The notes beneath the pieces are model-generated. The model was not told the DNA's origin, did no database searches, and saw nothing but the letters and a program-made list of their open reading frames with translations. This document shows positions 32,223-44,944 of a stretch of DNA of 64,000 nt, one piece after another; position 1 is the stretch's first letter; each line of letters opens with the position of its first letter. Origin of the DNA: Oreohelix idahoensis (lineage: Eukaryota; Mollusca; Gastropoda; Stylommatophora; Oreohelicidae); contig JAMPIV010009927.1 of the NCBI GenBank assembly GCA_024509875.1, positions 272,001 through 336,000 of the forward strand. Direction: 5' to 3'. The position numbers and the translations under genes are program-made.

Positions 32223-34098
32223 ACAGTCAGAAAAATGAAGTCCAAAAAAGATACAGAAAATCAGGAGTTGTACAAGGAATACACAAAGCAGATTAAAAAA
32301 CGAGTCAGACAAGACAAACAACAATACATAAACGACACCTGCAGGAAAATAGAGGAAATGCGCGAACAGGGATTGAGTAAGAATATGTTTTCTGAAGTAA
32401 GAACATTGAAAAACAGCAACTTTAAATCATCACCCCGAGCAATAAACGACAAGAAAGGCGACACTCTAACAGAACGTAAAGATATTCTGAACAGATGGAA
32501 GGAGTACTGTCAAGAAATGTATACGGAAATAAACAAAGCGGCAGATAACAACGTCATGAATGAAGCGGAACGTGAACCAGAACCTACCATAGAGGAAGTC
32601 CGGAATGCAATCAAACACTTAAAAAGTGGAAAATCTCCTGGTTGTGATGAAATAACAGCTGAAATGATACAGGCAGGAGGAGAAGGCAGCGCTCGTATAT
32701 ACCATGCATTATGCTGCAAGATCTGGCAAAGCGGAATTTGGCCCAAGGAATGGAAACGATCAATTTACATACCCTTGCCAAAAAAGGGCAACCTGAAACT
32801 GTGCACAAACTACAGAACTATAGCTCTTATAAGCCATGCCAGCAAAATACTTTTACAAATCATAATGAAAAGGATGCAACAAAAGCTAGAAACAGAAATA
32901 AATGAAGTACAGGCGGGTTTTCGACCAGGTAGAGGCACTAGAGATCATATATTCAACATGAGGATCATCATAGAAAAGTGTAGAGAATTCAACGTTGACC
33001 TACATACTTGTTTCATTGATTACACCAAAGCTTTCGATTGTGTACAACATCAGCAGTTATGGGCTATTATGAAAAATATGGGATTTCCAAACCACCTTAT
33101 ACAACTCATCGCACTGCTGTACCAAGAACAACAGGCAGCCGTAAGAATAGAGGGGGAAACATCAGAATGGTTTGAAGTACAGAAAGGAGTAAGACAAGGC
33201 TGTACCCTTTCCCCTTACCTGTTTAACATTTATGCCGAGAATATCATGAGAAACGTAAGAGATGACCAAGAACACACAGAGTTTGACTCATTTAACATCG
33301 GCGGGTACCAGATCCCGGAAATCAGATATGCTGACGACACAGTCCTCCTATCGACCAACCCAAAAGGACTTGAACAATTACTTCTGTCCACCAAAAAACA
33401 CAGCGAGGCCCAGAATCTATACCTAAACACCAAGAAGACCAAAGTATTGACAACAGACAAAGTAAAGACCAAACCAGAAATTGAAATTGATAACGAAGAA
33501 CTGGAAAGTGTCAATGAATTCGAATACTTAGGATCAATCATTAACAGCTCTGGCGACTGTGCAGTAGAAATTAAAAGAAGACTTGCAATTGCTTCACATA
33601 AGCTAATACAGATGAAAAACCTATGGCAAGGCACAAGCAAAGAAACAAAGTTACAACTGATCAGAGCATGTATATTCCCAGTAGCAACATACGGCTGCGA
33701 GACTTGGACACTCAATAAAACAGTTGCAAAAAAGATTACATCATTCGAAATGAAATGCTACAGAAGGATGTTGAGAATACCCTGGACAGAAAAAAAGACC
33801 AACAGAGAAGTACTGCACTCACTAAACGTACAGGAACATTGGCTCCTAAATACCATCGCAATAAGGAAGCTGAAATTTTTCGGTCATATAAAAAGACATA
33901 ATAGTCTGGAAAAAACAGTGATGGAAGGCATGGTCCCTGGAAAAAAGGGGAAGGGGTCGACCTAGACGACGGTGGACCCAGGACATCACAGAGAGTCTGA
34001 ACTTGTCTTTGGCTGATGCAGGTCGACTTGCCCAGAATCGTGATGCGTTCAGAGCAGCTGTAATGGAGACAACGTTCTGGAAAGAATACGTCACATGA
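32223..34098 (+). pseudogene. RTE reverse transcriptase half (right arm of the inversion)
   Basis: Open from 32205 to 33965 with a complete RT: HLKSGKSPGCDEITAEM, PLPKKGNLKLCTNYRTIAL, QAGFRPGRGTRDHIF, FIDYTKAFDCVQHQQLW, VRQGCTLSPYLFNIYAENI and RYADDTVLL (YADD 33327-33338). The thumb and the C-terminal YGCETWTLNK and FFGHIKRHNS follow. A single extra A in an A run near 33940-33950 shifts the frame. The tail GRGRPRRRWTQDITESL then continues to TGA 34096-34098. Apart from this and the inversion, the copy looks young. It lacks its own start because the endonuclease half is inverted. Confidence 0.87.
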
Positions 34099-34099
34099 T

Positions 34100-34183
34100 G
34101 ACTTAACAAAATACAAACTACGAAACAAAATACAAGCCACGAAACAAAATACAAGCCATGAAACAAAATTCAAGTTACTAAAC
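34100..34183 (+). repeat. 19-bp tandem repeat at the RTE 3' end
   Basis: About four and a half units of AAACAAAATACAAGCCACG with variants follow the RTE stop. Similar degenerate sequence (ACAAACTACTAGACAAAATA, near 31055) lies left of the inverted half, so the RTE may have inserted in a small minisatellite, or the repeat is a copied tail. Confidence 0.75.
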
Positions 34184-34770
34184 AATATCATCATCATCAT
34201 CTCAACCCATAACCCGTCATGGGTCGTAGGGGTGCCATGGTGGAAGCATCAGCAGACAGGGTCCTCCACTGCTCTCTATTCTCAGCAATGCGTACAAGTG
34301 TGGAGAAACCGTGTCCTGCCCATTCTTTGATGTTATCAGCCCAGGATTTTCTTTGCCTTCCTCTTCTCCGTTTACCTTCGACTGTTCCCTGGAGGATCGT
34401 TTTCGAAAGGGAGTCATGACGAGTTACATGCCCAAACCAGGCAAGCTTTCGACGTTTCACTATTGACAAAAGTGGTTCTTGATGGCCTGCATAGGTGTTT
34501 ATCTTCTCTCTAACATAGACATTTGTTTTGTGCTCTTTATAGCAAAATGCGCAAAAATTCTTCTATAAACATTTATGCTCGAAAGCCTGAATCCTTCGCT
34601 CCGTATCTGCAGTGAATTGTCCAGGGCCCTCACACCCATACAAGAGAATAGATAATACAAGTGATTTGTATAATTTGATCTTCACAGGAAAACTGATGTT
34701 ACTTTTCCAGATCACATTCAACCTTGTCATGGCAGCTGAGGCCATCTCAAGTCTACTAAACAATATATTC
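34184..34770 (-). pseudogene. LINE 3' fragment, minus strand, (GAT)n tail
   Basis: On the minus strand: MASAAMTRLNVIWKSNISFP, SLVLSILLYGCE, then KRRKLAWFGHVTRHDSLSKT and RRGRQRKSWADNIKEWAGHG. This is the RT connection and C-terminal tail of an RTE/Jockey-like LINE. It ends with a GATGATGATGAT tail (ATCATCATCATC at 34188-34199). Frames are broken near 34500. The family differs from the other LINEs here. Confidence 0.75.
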
Positions 34771-35119
34771 TTCTTCTTTTTCTTCTACTGCCACTTCTTC
34801 TTCTTCTTCAAGTACCATGCCTATTGGCGTATGCAATCATGTCTCTCCACAACTTCCTGTCTCTAATACTATTTATCAGTTCTGCTGTAGACTTTATTTC
34901 TATGTCATGACGTCGGAACATCCAGTATCTTCTAGATGTGCCTTCGTCTATATCATTTTTTCCGTCAGTTTTTCCTTTTGTCACGACATTATCCAGGTTT
35001 CTCTTTCTCATATATGTCCAAAGAAAGCAGACAGCTTCCTTCTAACATGAAAAACAAGCTCACTTTACGTACTGGCCTCTATCAGGACATCCTCATTACT
35101 ATTTTTTAGTTGTCCATTG

Positions 35120-36445
35120 TACAAGGGGATTGACATAAGTCTGGGACCTGACCATGAAGGAGTCACAAGAGGAAGATGAAACTTGGCACATTTAAAGTTC
35201 ATCATATTTGCATTGAATGTGTGAAGTACGCGTTTGTTTCTTCAATGGGTTTTCCCGCTACGGTGCACGGCGCAATGTACCCTATTGACCGGATCTGCTG
35301 CTCCAAAGATTTGACAAAACAATGGAAAAGAAGGAGGCCAGAGATGTGATAAAATTTCTGATGTTTCAGGGAAAAACACCTACAGAAATACACAGGTAGA
35401 TGGAACCAGTGTTTCGTGATTCTTGTCCTTCATATACTTCGGTAAAAAAAACTGGTGTCAAGAGTTTAAGTGCGGCCGCTCAAATGTTGCTGATCTGCCA
35501 AGATCTGGTAGACCAGCCTCAGAGTGCAACGATGAAAATGCAACAAGAGTGAAGAAAATCATTGACCAGGATCGAAAAATGACAATTGTGGAGATAGCTA
35601 GTAGAGTAAAACTAAATGAAAGAACGGTTTATAGAATTTTACACAACAGACTGAACATGAGAAAAGTGTGTGCACGCTGGGTTCCACGACTGTTGACACG
35701 TGAACAGAAGCAAACGAGGGTAAATTGCTGTCAACAGTTGCTCAAATAGTGTCAGTCAAAAAATTTTTTGGAGACCATGGTGACAGTAGATGAGACTTGG
35801 GTACACCATTATGACCCCGAATTCAAAATTGCCAGCATGGAATGGAAAACCCCAGGCTCCCAAACACCTGTCAAGCCGAGAGCGCAGAAATCTGCAGGAA
35901 CAGTGATGCTGACTGTTTTTTGGGACGGCAAAGGTGTCCTTTTGAAAGATTATCTGCCTCGTGGCAACACAGTTAATGGACAGTACTATGCAGATCTTCT
36001 CACCAAATGAAGAAAGGTTGTGACCAGGAAACGAGGGATAACGCGCACTCAAAATCTTCCTTTGCTTCAAGACAACGCGCCCTCTCACAAAGCACGGCTT
36101 GTGCAGCTAGCAGCCAACTATTTGAATATTGAAATTCTTCCACACCCACCATATTCTCCAGATTTAGCTCCATCAGACTTTTTTCTATTCCCAAGTCTTA
36201 AAAAACAGCTAAAAGGAAATCATTTTGACAGCGATAAAGAGGTTATACTGGCATGTGATGACTGGTTTAGTTTGAAAAATAGGGTGTTCTACTCCCAAGG
36301 TCTTTTCAAGGTCAAGCAGAGATGGCAGAGGTGTGTCAATTAAGACGGTGGCTATATTGAAAAGGAATAAACACTATACAACATTTCAGCTCTCTGAGAC
36401 ATGTCCTTCATGGTCAAGTCCAAGGCTTATGTCAATCCCCTTGTA
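35120..36445 (+). mobile_element. Mariner transposon 2, both terminal repeats present
   Basis: The ends are inverted repeats: left TACAAGGGGATTGACATAAG, and the right complement is identical over these 20 bases and continues (CTTGGACTTGACCATGAAGG against TCTGGGACCTGACCATGAAGG). TA duplication at 35120-35121 and 36444-36445. Total about 1.33 kb. It inserted into a minus-strand LINE. Confidence 0.93.
35322..36343 (+). pseudogene. Mariner transposase 2, inactivated
   Basis: ATG 35322 starts MEKKEARDVIKFLMFQGKTP; TAG 35398-35400 follows. An A-run frameshift near 35445 leads to the second DNA-binding helix region (RSGRPASECND) and KVCARWVPRLLT. TAG at 35747-35749 follows QLLK. The catalytic residues are intact in sequence: Asp in TVDETWVHHYDPE (about 35785), Asp in LLQDNAPSHK (about 36070) and Asp in DLAPSDFFLF (about 36175). 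TGA at 36007-36009 interrupts between them. It ends TAA 36341-36343. The family is DD34D mariner, about 345 residues when whole. It is a different lineage from mariner 1. Confidence 0.87.
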
Positions 36446-37430
36446 TGTTTAACATTTTTCTGTAAAACCACGTCTTTGTAGTGTTTTTACGACTTGTTTA
36501 CTAAATGTCCATGACTCACTTCTGCATGTTAGGATTGGTTCTATATAACACTGCGGAACTCAGTATTTTACTAATATTGACAAAGAGTTGTTGCATATAA
36601 TATTTTTTTATCTAAAGAATGCTACTTTTGTCTGGACTATTCTACACTTCATCTCTGTTGTACATCTTCCATCCGATGTTATTAGCGTGCCCAGGTATTT
36701 GAATCTATTGACGTGTTTTAGAGCTGTTCAACTTATTTCGATAGTCCATTCTGGAGACATCATTGTCTTTGGTATGACCATTACTTATATCTATTTATTA
36801 TTAAGGCTAATGCCTCAATTTTCACGTTATGTCACTACACAATCAATGCCTGAAACTCCTTATCACGTTTTGTTATTAAGACTGTATCATTAGTGTACCT
36901 TAAGTTATTAATATTATGTCCACCCATTGATATTCCTGGCATGTTCTCTATGTAACTATATTTTCACTGTACTAATTGAACACATCTGGTGACGTCACAC
37001 ATCCCTATCTAACTACCCTTTTTCACCTGCTGAAATGTTCATATTTGTCTGCTATTTCTTATACTTGCTGTTTGTTGCCAGTATATGTTCTTTATTATTG
37101 TCTAGCTTTACCACAGGTGTTTATATTTTCTAACGTTTGATAATTCTTCATGATTCACTTTGTGAAATACCTTGCTGTAGTCTATAAAGCACACCTATCG
37201 AAATATTTTTACTTCTGTTGCTGTTTATATTTATGTTATTATAATATATATGACGTTGTTTGCGTCTTTACCTTCAACAAATTTAAATGGTTCCTCAACA
37301 AGTGACTTTACAAGAAAGTGATATGTCATCTAACGCGCTAAATTCTTATACCCCAAAATTGCCTGCACGAAATATTATTTTTCTGCGGTTGTTTATTGAA
37401 TGGTTCGCTAATTCTGGCATGCGATGAAAT

Positions 37431-39090
37431 CGTCTGAATTAATTACGTCATAAGCAGAACACAAGGTACTAGACAAAAAAAAACACGTTATTAAACAACT
37501 TCTTTTTTTTCTTTTCTTTTTTTTCTCTCTCTCGACATGAGTATAGTGCTGCTACATCAGTGAGCCCTTTTTAGAGGAAGCCTGGGCCTAAATAAAATAA
37601 AAATAAAAGCCGGACCGAGAACTGGAACCAAATTGTTGACTGCCATGGACAGACTGAGTAGTCGGGCAATTGGGCGTATTAGAGGTACTGGCAGCAGTAA
37701 TCTTTGTCAAATGTATGGTGTAGAGGCTAATGACCATTTTTCACAGTGCCCCAGACAACGGTCAGTCCCCATTTGCCTGACATGCAGTCACCGGCTGTGA
37801 CAACAGTATTAATTCAGTCGTTAATTATTATGTGACTATCTTCGTTGCACGGCATTATGCCATTCCTTTTCTCTTTTCGTATGGTCATTATGTTACTTTT
37901 ACGCCCTCGCCAATCGATATTATTGTATCGCCAGTTGACACACCTCGACACCCACACGTTTTCAGCTTCCCACATTCCTTACCTGTTTATCTTTTCTTTG
38001 AAGCCCGTCAACGTTTAACGAAGACGGGGAACAGTGCCACCTTGACTTGTTTGCTCAAGATGCAAGCAATAGACGTATTAAGTCGTCTATCATCACTTTA
38101 GATTGCATAATTACTTCCGCTCGTCTGGTGAATGAATCTGATAGTGGTAAAACAGACGGTCATCTAAGACATAATGTGGGGGGGGGGGGGCAACCTGCAA
38201 AAATACGGCCCAACCCTAAGGTTCTCTGGATTATATCATCTTGAACAATTAGGGAAGGACAAACCACATAATGATTTCCAGCAGGTCTCTTAACAGTCTT
38301 AAACAGTATCTCTTGTTATAATACACAAAGAGTGCGACCTTGGAGAAGATTTATCAGATTTAATAATTAGGACAGGTCGTATGATATAATGATTTGGGTA
38401 AATGTAGCACTTAAGTGGCATTACCTTATATTGCCGTGTCATAATTTTCATCAGGATGAGTAAGGGGAGAGTTTGCTAAAATCAGACGCCTTACTTGTGG
38501 TCGGTTTAATATTGGAATATGACCTAAACTTAATTAGGATTGGGTTTCACCATAGAGAACCTCACGAGGTTACGTTTTTGATCAAATTTCAACTTTAAAA
38601 CCTTGCGCGTTTTGTAGATTTCCCATCTGCGTTTCTTACCTTCGTCAGAAATAAGAGTAGTAAAAAGGATTTCAGTATATGACAGCCCACAATTAAAAAG
38701 AGTAAAACTTCAGTGTTAATACTTAGCGCCCTAAGTCCTAGCAACCTTCCTGAAGTGTAAATAATTTGGAATATTAACGCACTGATACACGACTGCATCT
38801 TACATAGTTGTACGACATACTACGGCCTTTCTGTACATCAAAGTATGGATATATTAATTCATCCAATCTATTGTGGTAAGTTATGTATAAATTGCTTGTT
38901 GATGTACAGTTGCATATGGGGCTGGCAATCTCATCATATAAAACAATGTGCCTTTATACCACCACTGCAATAGCTGGTGATTGCTTCGTGTGGGTTTCCT
39001 CACAAAGAACCAATAGTAGAGGTTCCATAGCCTCCATAGGGAGCATAGAGCGGTTGATGATGACATTGTGGTATATACCTTTAGAAAAGG

Positions 39091-39096
<6 letters not shown>
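37431..39096. other. Intergenic; one zinc-knuckle-like ORF, otherwise nothing recognised
   Basis: A 51-codon ORF at 37645-37800 reads MDRLSSRAIGRIRGTGSSNL, then a Cys/His cluster (C-x9-H-type, CP, ICLTCSH) resembling a retroelement zinc finger. No partner domains are found. A G13 run lies at about 38177-38189. The long ORF at 37832-38101 shows no known domain. Confidence 0.45.
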
Positions 39097-39281
<185 letters not shown>

Positions 39282-39480
39282 GATTTGCATTCTTCCGCTC
39301 TCCAAAAACATTTTCATCTGACTGGATGAGTTGAGATTTAATGCTCAAGGACGTCAGGTAAACTTTTGAGAGAGATGAAATGGTGGAGGGAAGCGGAGGT
39401 CACCTAATGCTTACATCAGTAGACTGAAGATTTACGAGAGGCATTGATGACATTTTACGAGGTTGATTCACATTCCAACT

Positions 39481-42400
39481 CCGCCTATGCCGGTCCCAAG
39501 CCCGGATGAAAAAGGAGGAGGGTGGCCTGCATGGAGGCCGTAAGGAGGCAGCCCCTCCACCATGCAAAGGCAAAACAGGCCAATCACCTGTTTGTCTTAA
39601 ACTATGATTACGAGCAATACAAGAGAGAAAACCGGACTGATTCTAAAGGCGACGAACTGGAACGGACTACGGACTACGACTTATGGAACTTGGAACACAA
39701 GAAGTATAAATGGGAAGGAAGAGGAGCTGGTGGAAGAGATGAGGAAAGCAAAACTAGAAATCCTGGCTATAACGGAAACGAAGAAAAAAGGACAAGGAGT
39801 CATGGATCTCGATGGCAACACGTTGCTCTACAGTGGTGTACCCATATCTGAAAGAGCTAAAGAGGGCGTGGGTTGCATTGTGGCCCAAAATCAAAAAGAC
39901 AGTATCAAGGGATGGAACTTTGTCTCGGAGCGCATTATGGTTGTAAAACTAAAAGAAGGAGAAACCATAGTCAACCTGGTCATAGTGTATGGGCCAAATG
40001 AGGATGAGAGAGCAGAGGTCAAGGAGGAATTCTTCGAGCTGCTTCAAAGGACAGTGGATGACTGCCTAGATGAAGTTATCATGCTCGGAGATTTTAATGC
40101 CAGAGTTGGAAATGACCATGCTAGATGGGGTGGAGTTATCGGAAGATATGGAGAAGATACTCTCAATGACAATGGAAAGCGACGCCTTAGATTCTGCAGT
40201 GAGCAGAATCTGATCATTACAAACACAAAGTTCCCCCATAAGCGCATACATGCATACACTAGATGTGAACCAACCAAGAATGAGAAGTCAGTGATCGACT
40301 ATGCCATTGTTCGGAGAAGCTCATTCAGATATGTCCGAGATGCAAGAGTCTGGAGGAGGCCAGAGATTGGAAGTGATCACTACCTGCTAACAATCAAACG
40401 AACAACTGAAAGAGTTGCTCAGCCTAGGAACTGCCCAACATCACGCAAGAAACCAAGTAAACGAGCAGGAGAAATGAGCATTAGAACCTACAAGCTGAGA
40501 GAGACAGAAATTAAGACCAGATATCAGGGGCTTATTGCTACAGCAGTGAGCAACACAGAAGAACGACCTGATGACTTGGAAACCCTCTGGAATAAATTCA
40601 AGGATATCATAAAGACAGCTGCTGCAGAAGCATGCGGTGAAGTCCGACTTGGGAACCAGAGAAAGAGGACACCTTGGTGGACAGAGGAAGTCAAAGAGAA
40701 AATAAGAGAGAAGAAAATGGCATGGAAACAATACTTAGGAGCTAAAAACACAACAGGAAAAATGGAAAAATATAGAGAATATGTGACACTCAGAACAGAA
40801 GCAAAGAACAAAGTGCTAGCAGCAAAACAGTAGTCCTGGGAAGAATTTGGAGAAAAGCTAGAAAAAGATGCACAAGAAAACCAGAAATTGTTCTATAAGA
40901 CCCTAAAGAACATGAGGAAGGAAAAACAATGCCCTCTCAAATTTATAAAGGACAAGCAAGGCAAATTGCTTACTGCCCCGAAGGAAGTAATGGAAAGATG
41001 TGAAGAATATTTCTCAGAACTCCTGGATGGTGAGCATGGTGAAGCATCAGAAATGATAACCACTAGCACAGAAGAGAAAACCAATGATGGTGAAGATGAC
41101 ATAAAGATGGAAGAACTGAGGGCAGCACTAGAGAAAATCAAGATGGGCAAAGCAGCAGGGCATGATGGTATAACACCAGAAATGGTTAAGTACATGGGAG
41201 CATCAGGCGACCTATTACTCTTAAAGGTCCTACAGGCAGCATGGTGCAACAAGACCATACCAAAGGATTGGGAGATTGCCATCATAACACCAATTTTCAA
41301 AAAGGGTGACAATCGACAATGTGGAAACCATAGAGGCATATCCCTTCTCAGTGTCCCTGGTAAAATCTACTCTAGAATCCTAGAGCAGAGACTCCGACGC
41401 CTAGCTGAGCCACAATTGGATGAGGTCCAGTGCGGATTCCGAGCAAACCGAAGTACTCAAGAGCTAATCTTCACACTCAGACAGCTGAGTGAAAAGGCCC
41501 TTGAGTATAAGAGTGAGATCCATCTTTGTTTCATAGATCTGGAAAAGGCGTTTGACAGGGTCCCCTGGAGCAAACTTTGGGACTGTTTGGCAAGGAAGAA
41601 TATTCCAGCACCTCTGATTCATGCTATACAGAGCTTCTACAAGTCTTGCAGAAATTATGTGAGCACAGCAAACCATAAGTCAGAAGAGTTCAGGACCACC
41701 ACTGGTGTAAGACAAGGTGATATCCTATCACCTTACCTCTTCATACTCCTTATGGACGATGTCATCAAGGCATGTAAGGAGAGAACAAGAAAGTATTCAG
41801 TGGGGTACTGGAAGATGAGACAGGTCTATATTTCGGAGCTGGCATTTGCTGATGATGTTGCCCTGATTGCCAAATCAGAGGCACATCTCCAATCCAACCT
41901 GCAAGTCTGGAAGGAAGAGCTGGAGAAGAGAGGGATGGTCATAAGCAGCTCTAAAACAAAATCCATGGTGATATCACGAGAAGAAAGAAAACATCAGATT
42001 AAGTTGGGAGAACAGGTCCTGGAGCAGGTCGACCACTTTAAAATATCTCGGAGCTATTATAGACCGAAAGGGAGGCATCAAAGAAGAGTTGGCCACTCGA
42101 AAAGCAGCGGCTGGGAGACTTTTTCAGGCCATAAATCGTGGATTCCTCAGCAAGAAAGAGGTTGGTAAGAAAACGAAGATGGCTGTATACCGCTCCACCT
42201 ATGTCCCAGTCTTGACATATGGATGCGAGTCGTGGGCAATGACTACAACCCACAAAAGCCAGATCCAAACCTCAGAAATGAGGTATCTGAGGAAATTGGT
42301 TGAAGTAACATGAAGAGACATGGTCCGCAACCAGACGATCCGTCAAGGCCTAAAATCCCATCCGCTGCAGACCCAAATAGAACAGTCCCAACTAAGATGG

Positions 42401-42655
42401 TTTGGCCATGTCTGCAGAATGGGAGAAGATAAGCTACCACGACAAGCATGGGAAACAAAGAGCCAGGGATCCAGACCTCCAGGACGACCCAGAGTCCGCT
42501 GGGAGGACAACATTAGACAATCTTTGAAGGACCGAGGACTAGAATGGAACCAGGCCAGGAAGAAGACAGCTGATAGAATGGTCTGGCGCTCTCTCTTCCA
42601 AACCTCTACACCTCACGGTAGAAGGGGAACGACTAAGTAAGTAAGTAAGATTCAC
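39481..42655 (+). mobile_element. Near-full-length RTE LINE (RTE-alpha)
   Basis: A 5' UTR-like GC-richer start (CGCCTATGCCGGTCCCAAGC) precedes an endonuclease-RT protein. The 3' end is a short TAAG microsatellite (CTAAGTAAGTAAGTAAG, 42634-42650), as is usual for RTE elements. It is the reference copy for the split fragment at 2470-6275. Confidence 0.87.
39604..42640 (+). pseudogene. RTE endonuclease-reverse transcriptase, three lesions
   Basis: ATG 39604. The endonuclease shows GTWNTRSING, LAITETKKKGQG, IVYGPNEDER, MLGDFNARVGND and GSDHYLLTIK. The RT domain shows KAAGHDGITPEMV, PIFKKGDNRQCGNHRGISLL, CGFRANRSTQELIF, FIDLEKAFDRVPW, VRQGDILSPYLFILLMDDVI and the catalytic FADD (41845-41856). The C-terminal tail shows RWFGHVCRM and GRPRVRWEDNIRQSL. 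Three lesions: TAG at 40831-40833, one extra A near 42042, and TGA at 42311-42313 where Arg CGA is expected. The last resembles a CpG transition. About 1010 codons in all, a normal RTE length. It resembles BovB-derived 'craniofacial development protein 2' sequences. Confidence 0.88.
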
Positions 42656-43400
42656 ATTCCATGAACTTTTCTTGACAGAATCAATTTTATAAATGTTAAC
42701 CCTGTTGATTCAAAGTATCATAAATAAATCTCTTGTTATACATGTAAAAATAAATTCATAGTTTTACTCGATTACTGGATTGAGTTAATTAATGTTTGCA
42801 CCCGAATGAATCATTTTTTTAAAGAGTTAAATATACAATTAATAATTTGCTGAATCATCATCAGCTGAGGGGCTCGTAAAATACGAGTCAAAATATATTT
42901 CTCACTGAAGAGTCGGAAGAATACAAAGTTTATAACAAACCTAGATCACTCAGTTGTTATACTTGCCCTTCTATAAATCCCTACACGACACCATTATATA
43001 GAAGCATCAACCTTCTATTTATATCTCTGCAACCAGTAATAATAACTCATTCTTTTTTCTCAAAATTCCGCCACTATTGGACCACAACTGCAAAGGAATG
43101 GGAGACAAATATAATAATGTGCAACAAGAAACTGCTTATTCTTCAGTTTGTAAGAAACTGGTTACATTTAGAATTTGCTTCGTATGAAAGTCTGAAGTCT
43201 GCGTTTGAAAGCGAAGAACAATCGCAGCAGCTTTGTTTGGTAAAATACAGAAATAGCGCGAATCGCACTGTACTTTGTGTTAAAGTTCATTTGCACACGA
43301 ATTAAAACAACACTATGCTTTTCAATCTTTCATGGTGCATTGACCAGTATGTTAAAAACATTCGCAGCACCTTTTCGGAAAAATACGGAAACAGAGTACA
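42656..43400. other. Intergenic, no gene seen
   Basis: AT-rich. The ORFs at 43117-43305 (+) and 43302-43553 (-) have no recognisable features. Confidence 0.55.
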
Positions 43401-44065
43401 TTTTGTGGAATATTTTAAGACAGTGAGATGATCTTTCTTTTTTGTTTTTAATAAACATGATATAGTCAATTTCGCATATTTTAACAAAATGAAATAATTA
43501 TTCTCGTATATTTTATGAAATATTATTCCTGGAAAAATTTCATGGAGATCCAAATAGCCTGAAGCTGACGACTGCTTTCTTTGAAAACATTCAATTAGAC
43601 GTCTGAGACTGAACGAATAAGAAGTATATTTTAGAAAAGTGATGTAATCATTCTTGGATATTTTAAGACAACGATGTAATCATTTTCGTATATACACAAC
43701 CAACGTCCTTTTCAGGACGAACGAGGAAGAAGAAGAAGATTCTCGCATATTTCAAGAAAATGGTGTAGTTGTTCATGTATATTTTAGTAAATGTATTTAA
43801 TCATTTTGAATATTTTAAAATAATGATATAATGATTGCTGCATACTTTATGAATGTGATATACTCATTCTCGTAGAGTTTTTAAAAAAAAGATATAACCA
43901 TTACTGTGTATTCGGGAAAGTGAAGTAATCAATACTGTATATTTTAGGAAAGTGATGTAATGCTTATTGTATATTTTAAGAAACTGGGGTAAACATTCTT
44001 ACATATTTGGTAAAACTAAGGCAATCATTCTTAAAGATTTAGAGAAAGTGTTGTAATAATTTGTG
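43401..44065 (+). repeat. Degenerate minisatellite, unit about 35-40 bp
   Basis: A motif close to ATTCTCGTATATTTTAAGAA followed by GTGATGTAATC recurs about 15 times with indels (for example 43500, 43625, 43655, 43740, 43775, 43935, 43965, 44020). It is too diverged to set a fixed period by eye. A SINE-like tail interrupts it at 43697-43740. Confidence 0.65.
43697..43740 (+). mobile_element. SINE-like retroposon, 3' tail only
   Basis: CAACCAACGTCCTTTTCAGG plus ACGAACGAGGAAGAAGAAGAAG matches the last 45 bp of the insertion at 23550-23845. It is flanked by TTTTCGTATAT and TTCTCGCATAT, either an imperfect duplication or neighbouring minisatellite units. Confidence 0.6.
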
Positions 44066-44940
44066 TATGTATGACGAGAATGAGGTAATAGCTCTAGTTA
44101 TACACGATTCTATCAACGAGCTATATCTATCTTCAAGATACTGTCATCAAGATACTATTGTCATCACTGCCATCATCATAATCATCAGGTTAGAAAGAAT
44201 AGTTCCTCTGCTGCCATTGCGCCTCGTGAATGTTTGGCATAGGGCATACAATCTCGCCATGGAAAATAAATTCCTGCTAACCCATCATAGAATAATGCCT
44301 GCAGGGTTTGGGGCAGACTTCTTACATCAGGGTCAAATAGACCAAGCTCTTTCAACAACAAAAAAAGGAACATTGTTTTCTATTCTTCATTACTCGTACA
44401 AACATTATTTCATCATCACGTTCGTGTGTGGTCCTTATGGAGCAGGGAGACACCACAACAGCTGGTCCTCTTGGAAGAAGCCTGCACCAAGCATTCTCCT
44501 GCTCATGTAGCGGTGATTTGTGAATGAATTTGTTTTACCTGATGATGTTACCACCTCCATTAAAAGCCACATATTAGTCGCTGTGTTCGAAATGCTTGAA
44601 GGTGCAATAGTCCTATTCTGCCTTTGCCTTTCAAAGATTTCCTGGAACTACCCCAGGCTCAGGTACCATTGAGAGCCACGAAAGTTGCAACACACGTCTC
44701 TAGGAATACAAAATACTAATTTTTTTACGACAAACATTCAATCGAACATTAAGAAATATAATATTTTGAGAACCTTTGACGATTTTTCCACAAACAATAA
44801 ACAAATTGTGATTTCGTCCGCTTGACTTTATTTATAATAGTAACTTATTTTAAACAGACAATCAGTAGACATCTTTGACTTGAACACAATATGAAACTTT
44901 ATACTTCGTTTTACGGGTAAATCAAGGTATAGAAATACAA
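44066..44940. other. Intergenic, no gene seen
   Basis: A CATCATCATAATCATC stretch at 44171-44186 followed by GGTTAGAAAGAATAGTTCC may be the tail of a decayed minus-strand LINE. The ORF 44061-44510 has no recognisable domain. Confidence 0.45.
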
Positions 44941-44944
44941 TGTG

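Larger units (their letters stand above)
34771..37430 (-). pseudogene. LINE fragment, minus strand, split by mariner 2
   Basis: Two parts, 36446-37430 and 34771-35119, are one LINE with the mariner removed. From right to left: an RT core scrap with LRYTNDTVL near 36900, where YADD has become YTND; a thumb-like stretch; IEPILTCRSESW near 36520; then, past the mariner, RRYWMFRRHDIEIKSTAELI and RDRKLWRDMIAYANRHGT. The tail is GAA-rich (TTCTTCTTC at 34770-34810). Extensively frameshifted. Confidence 0.68.
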
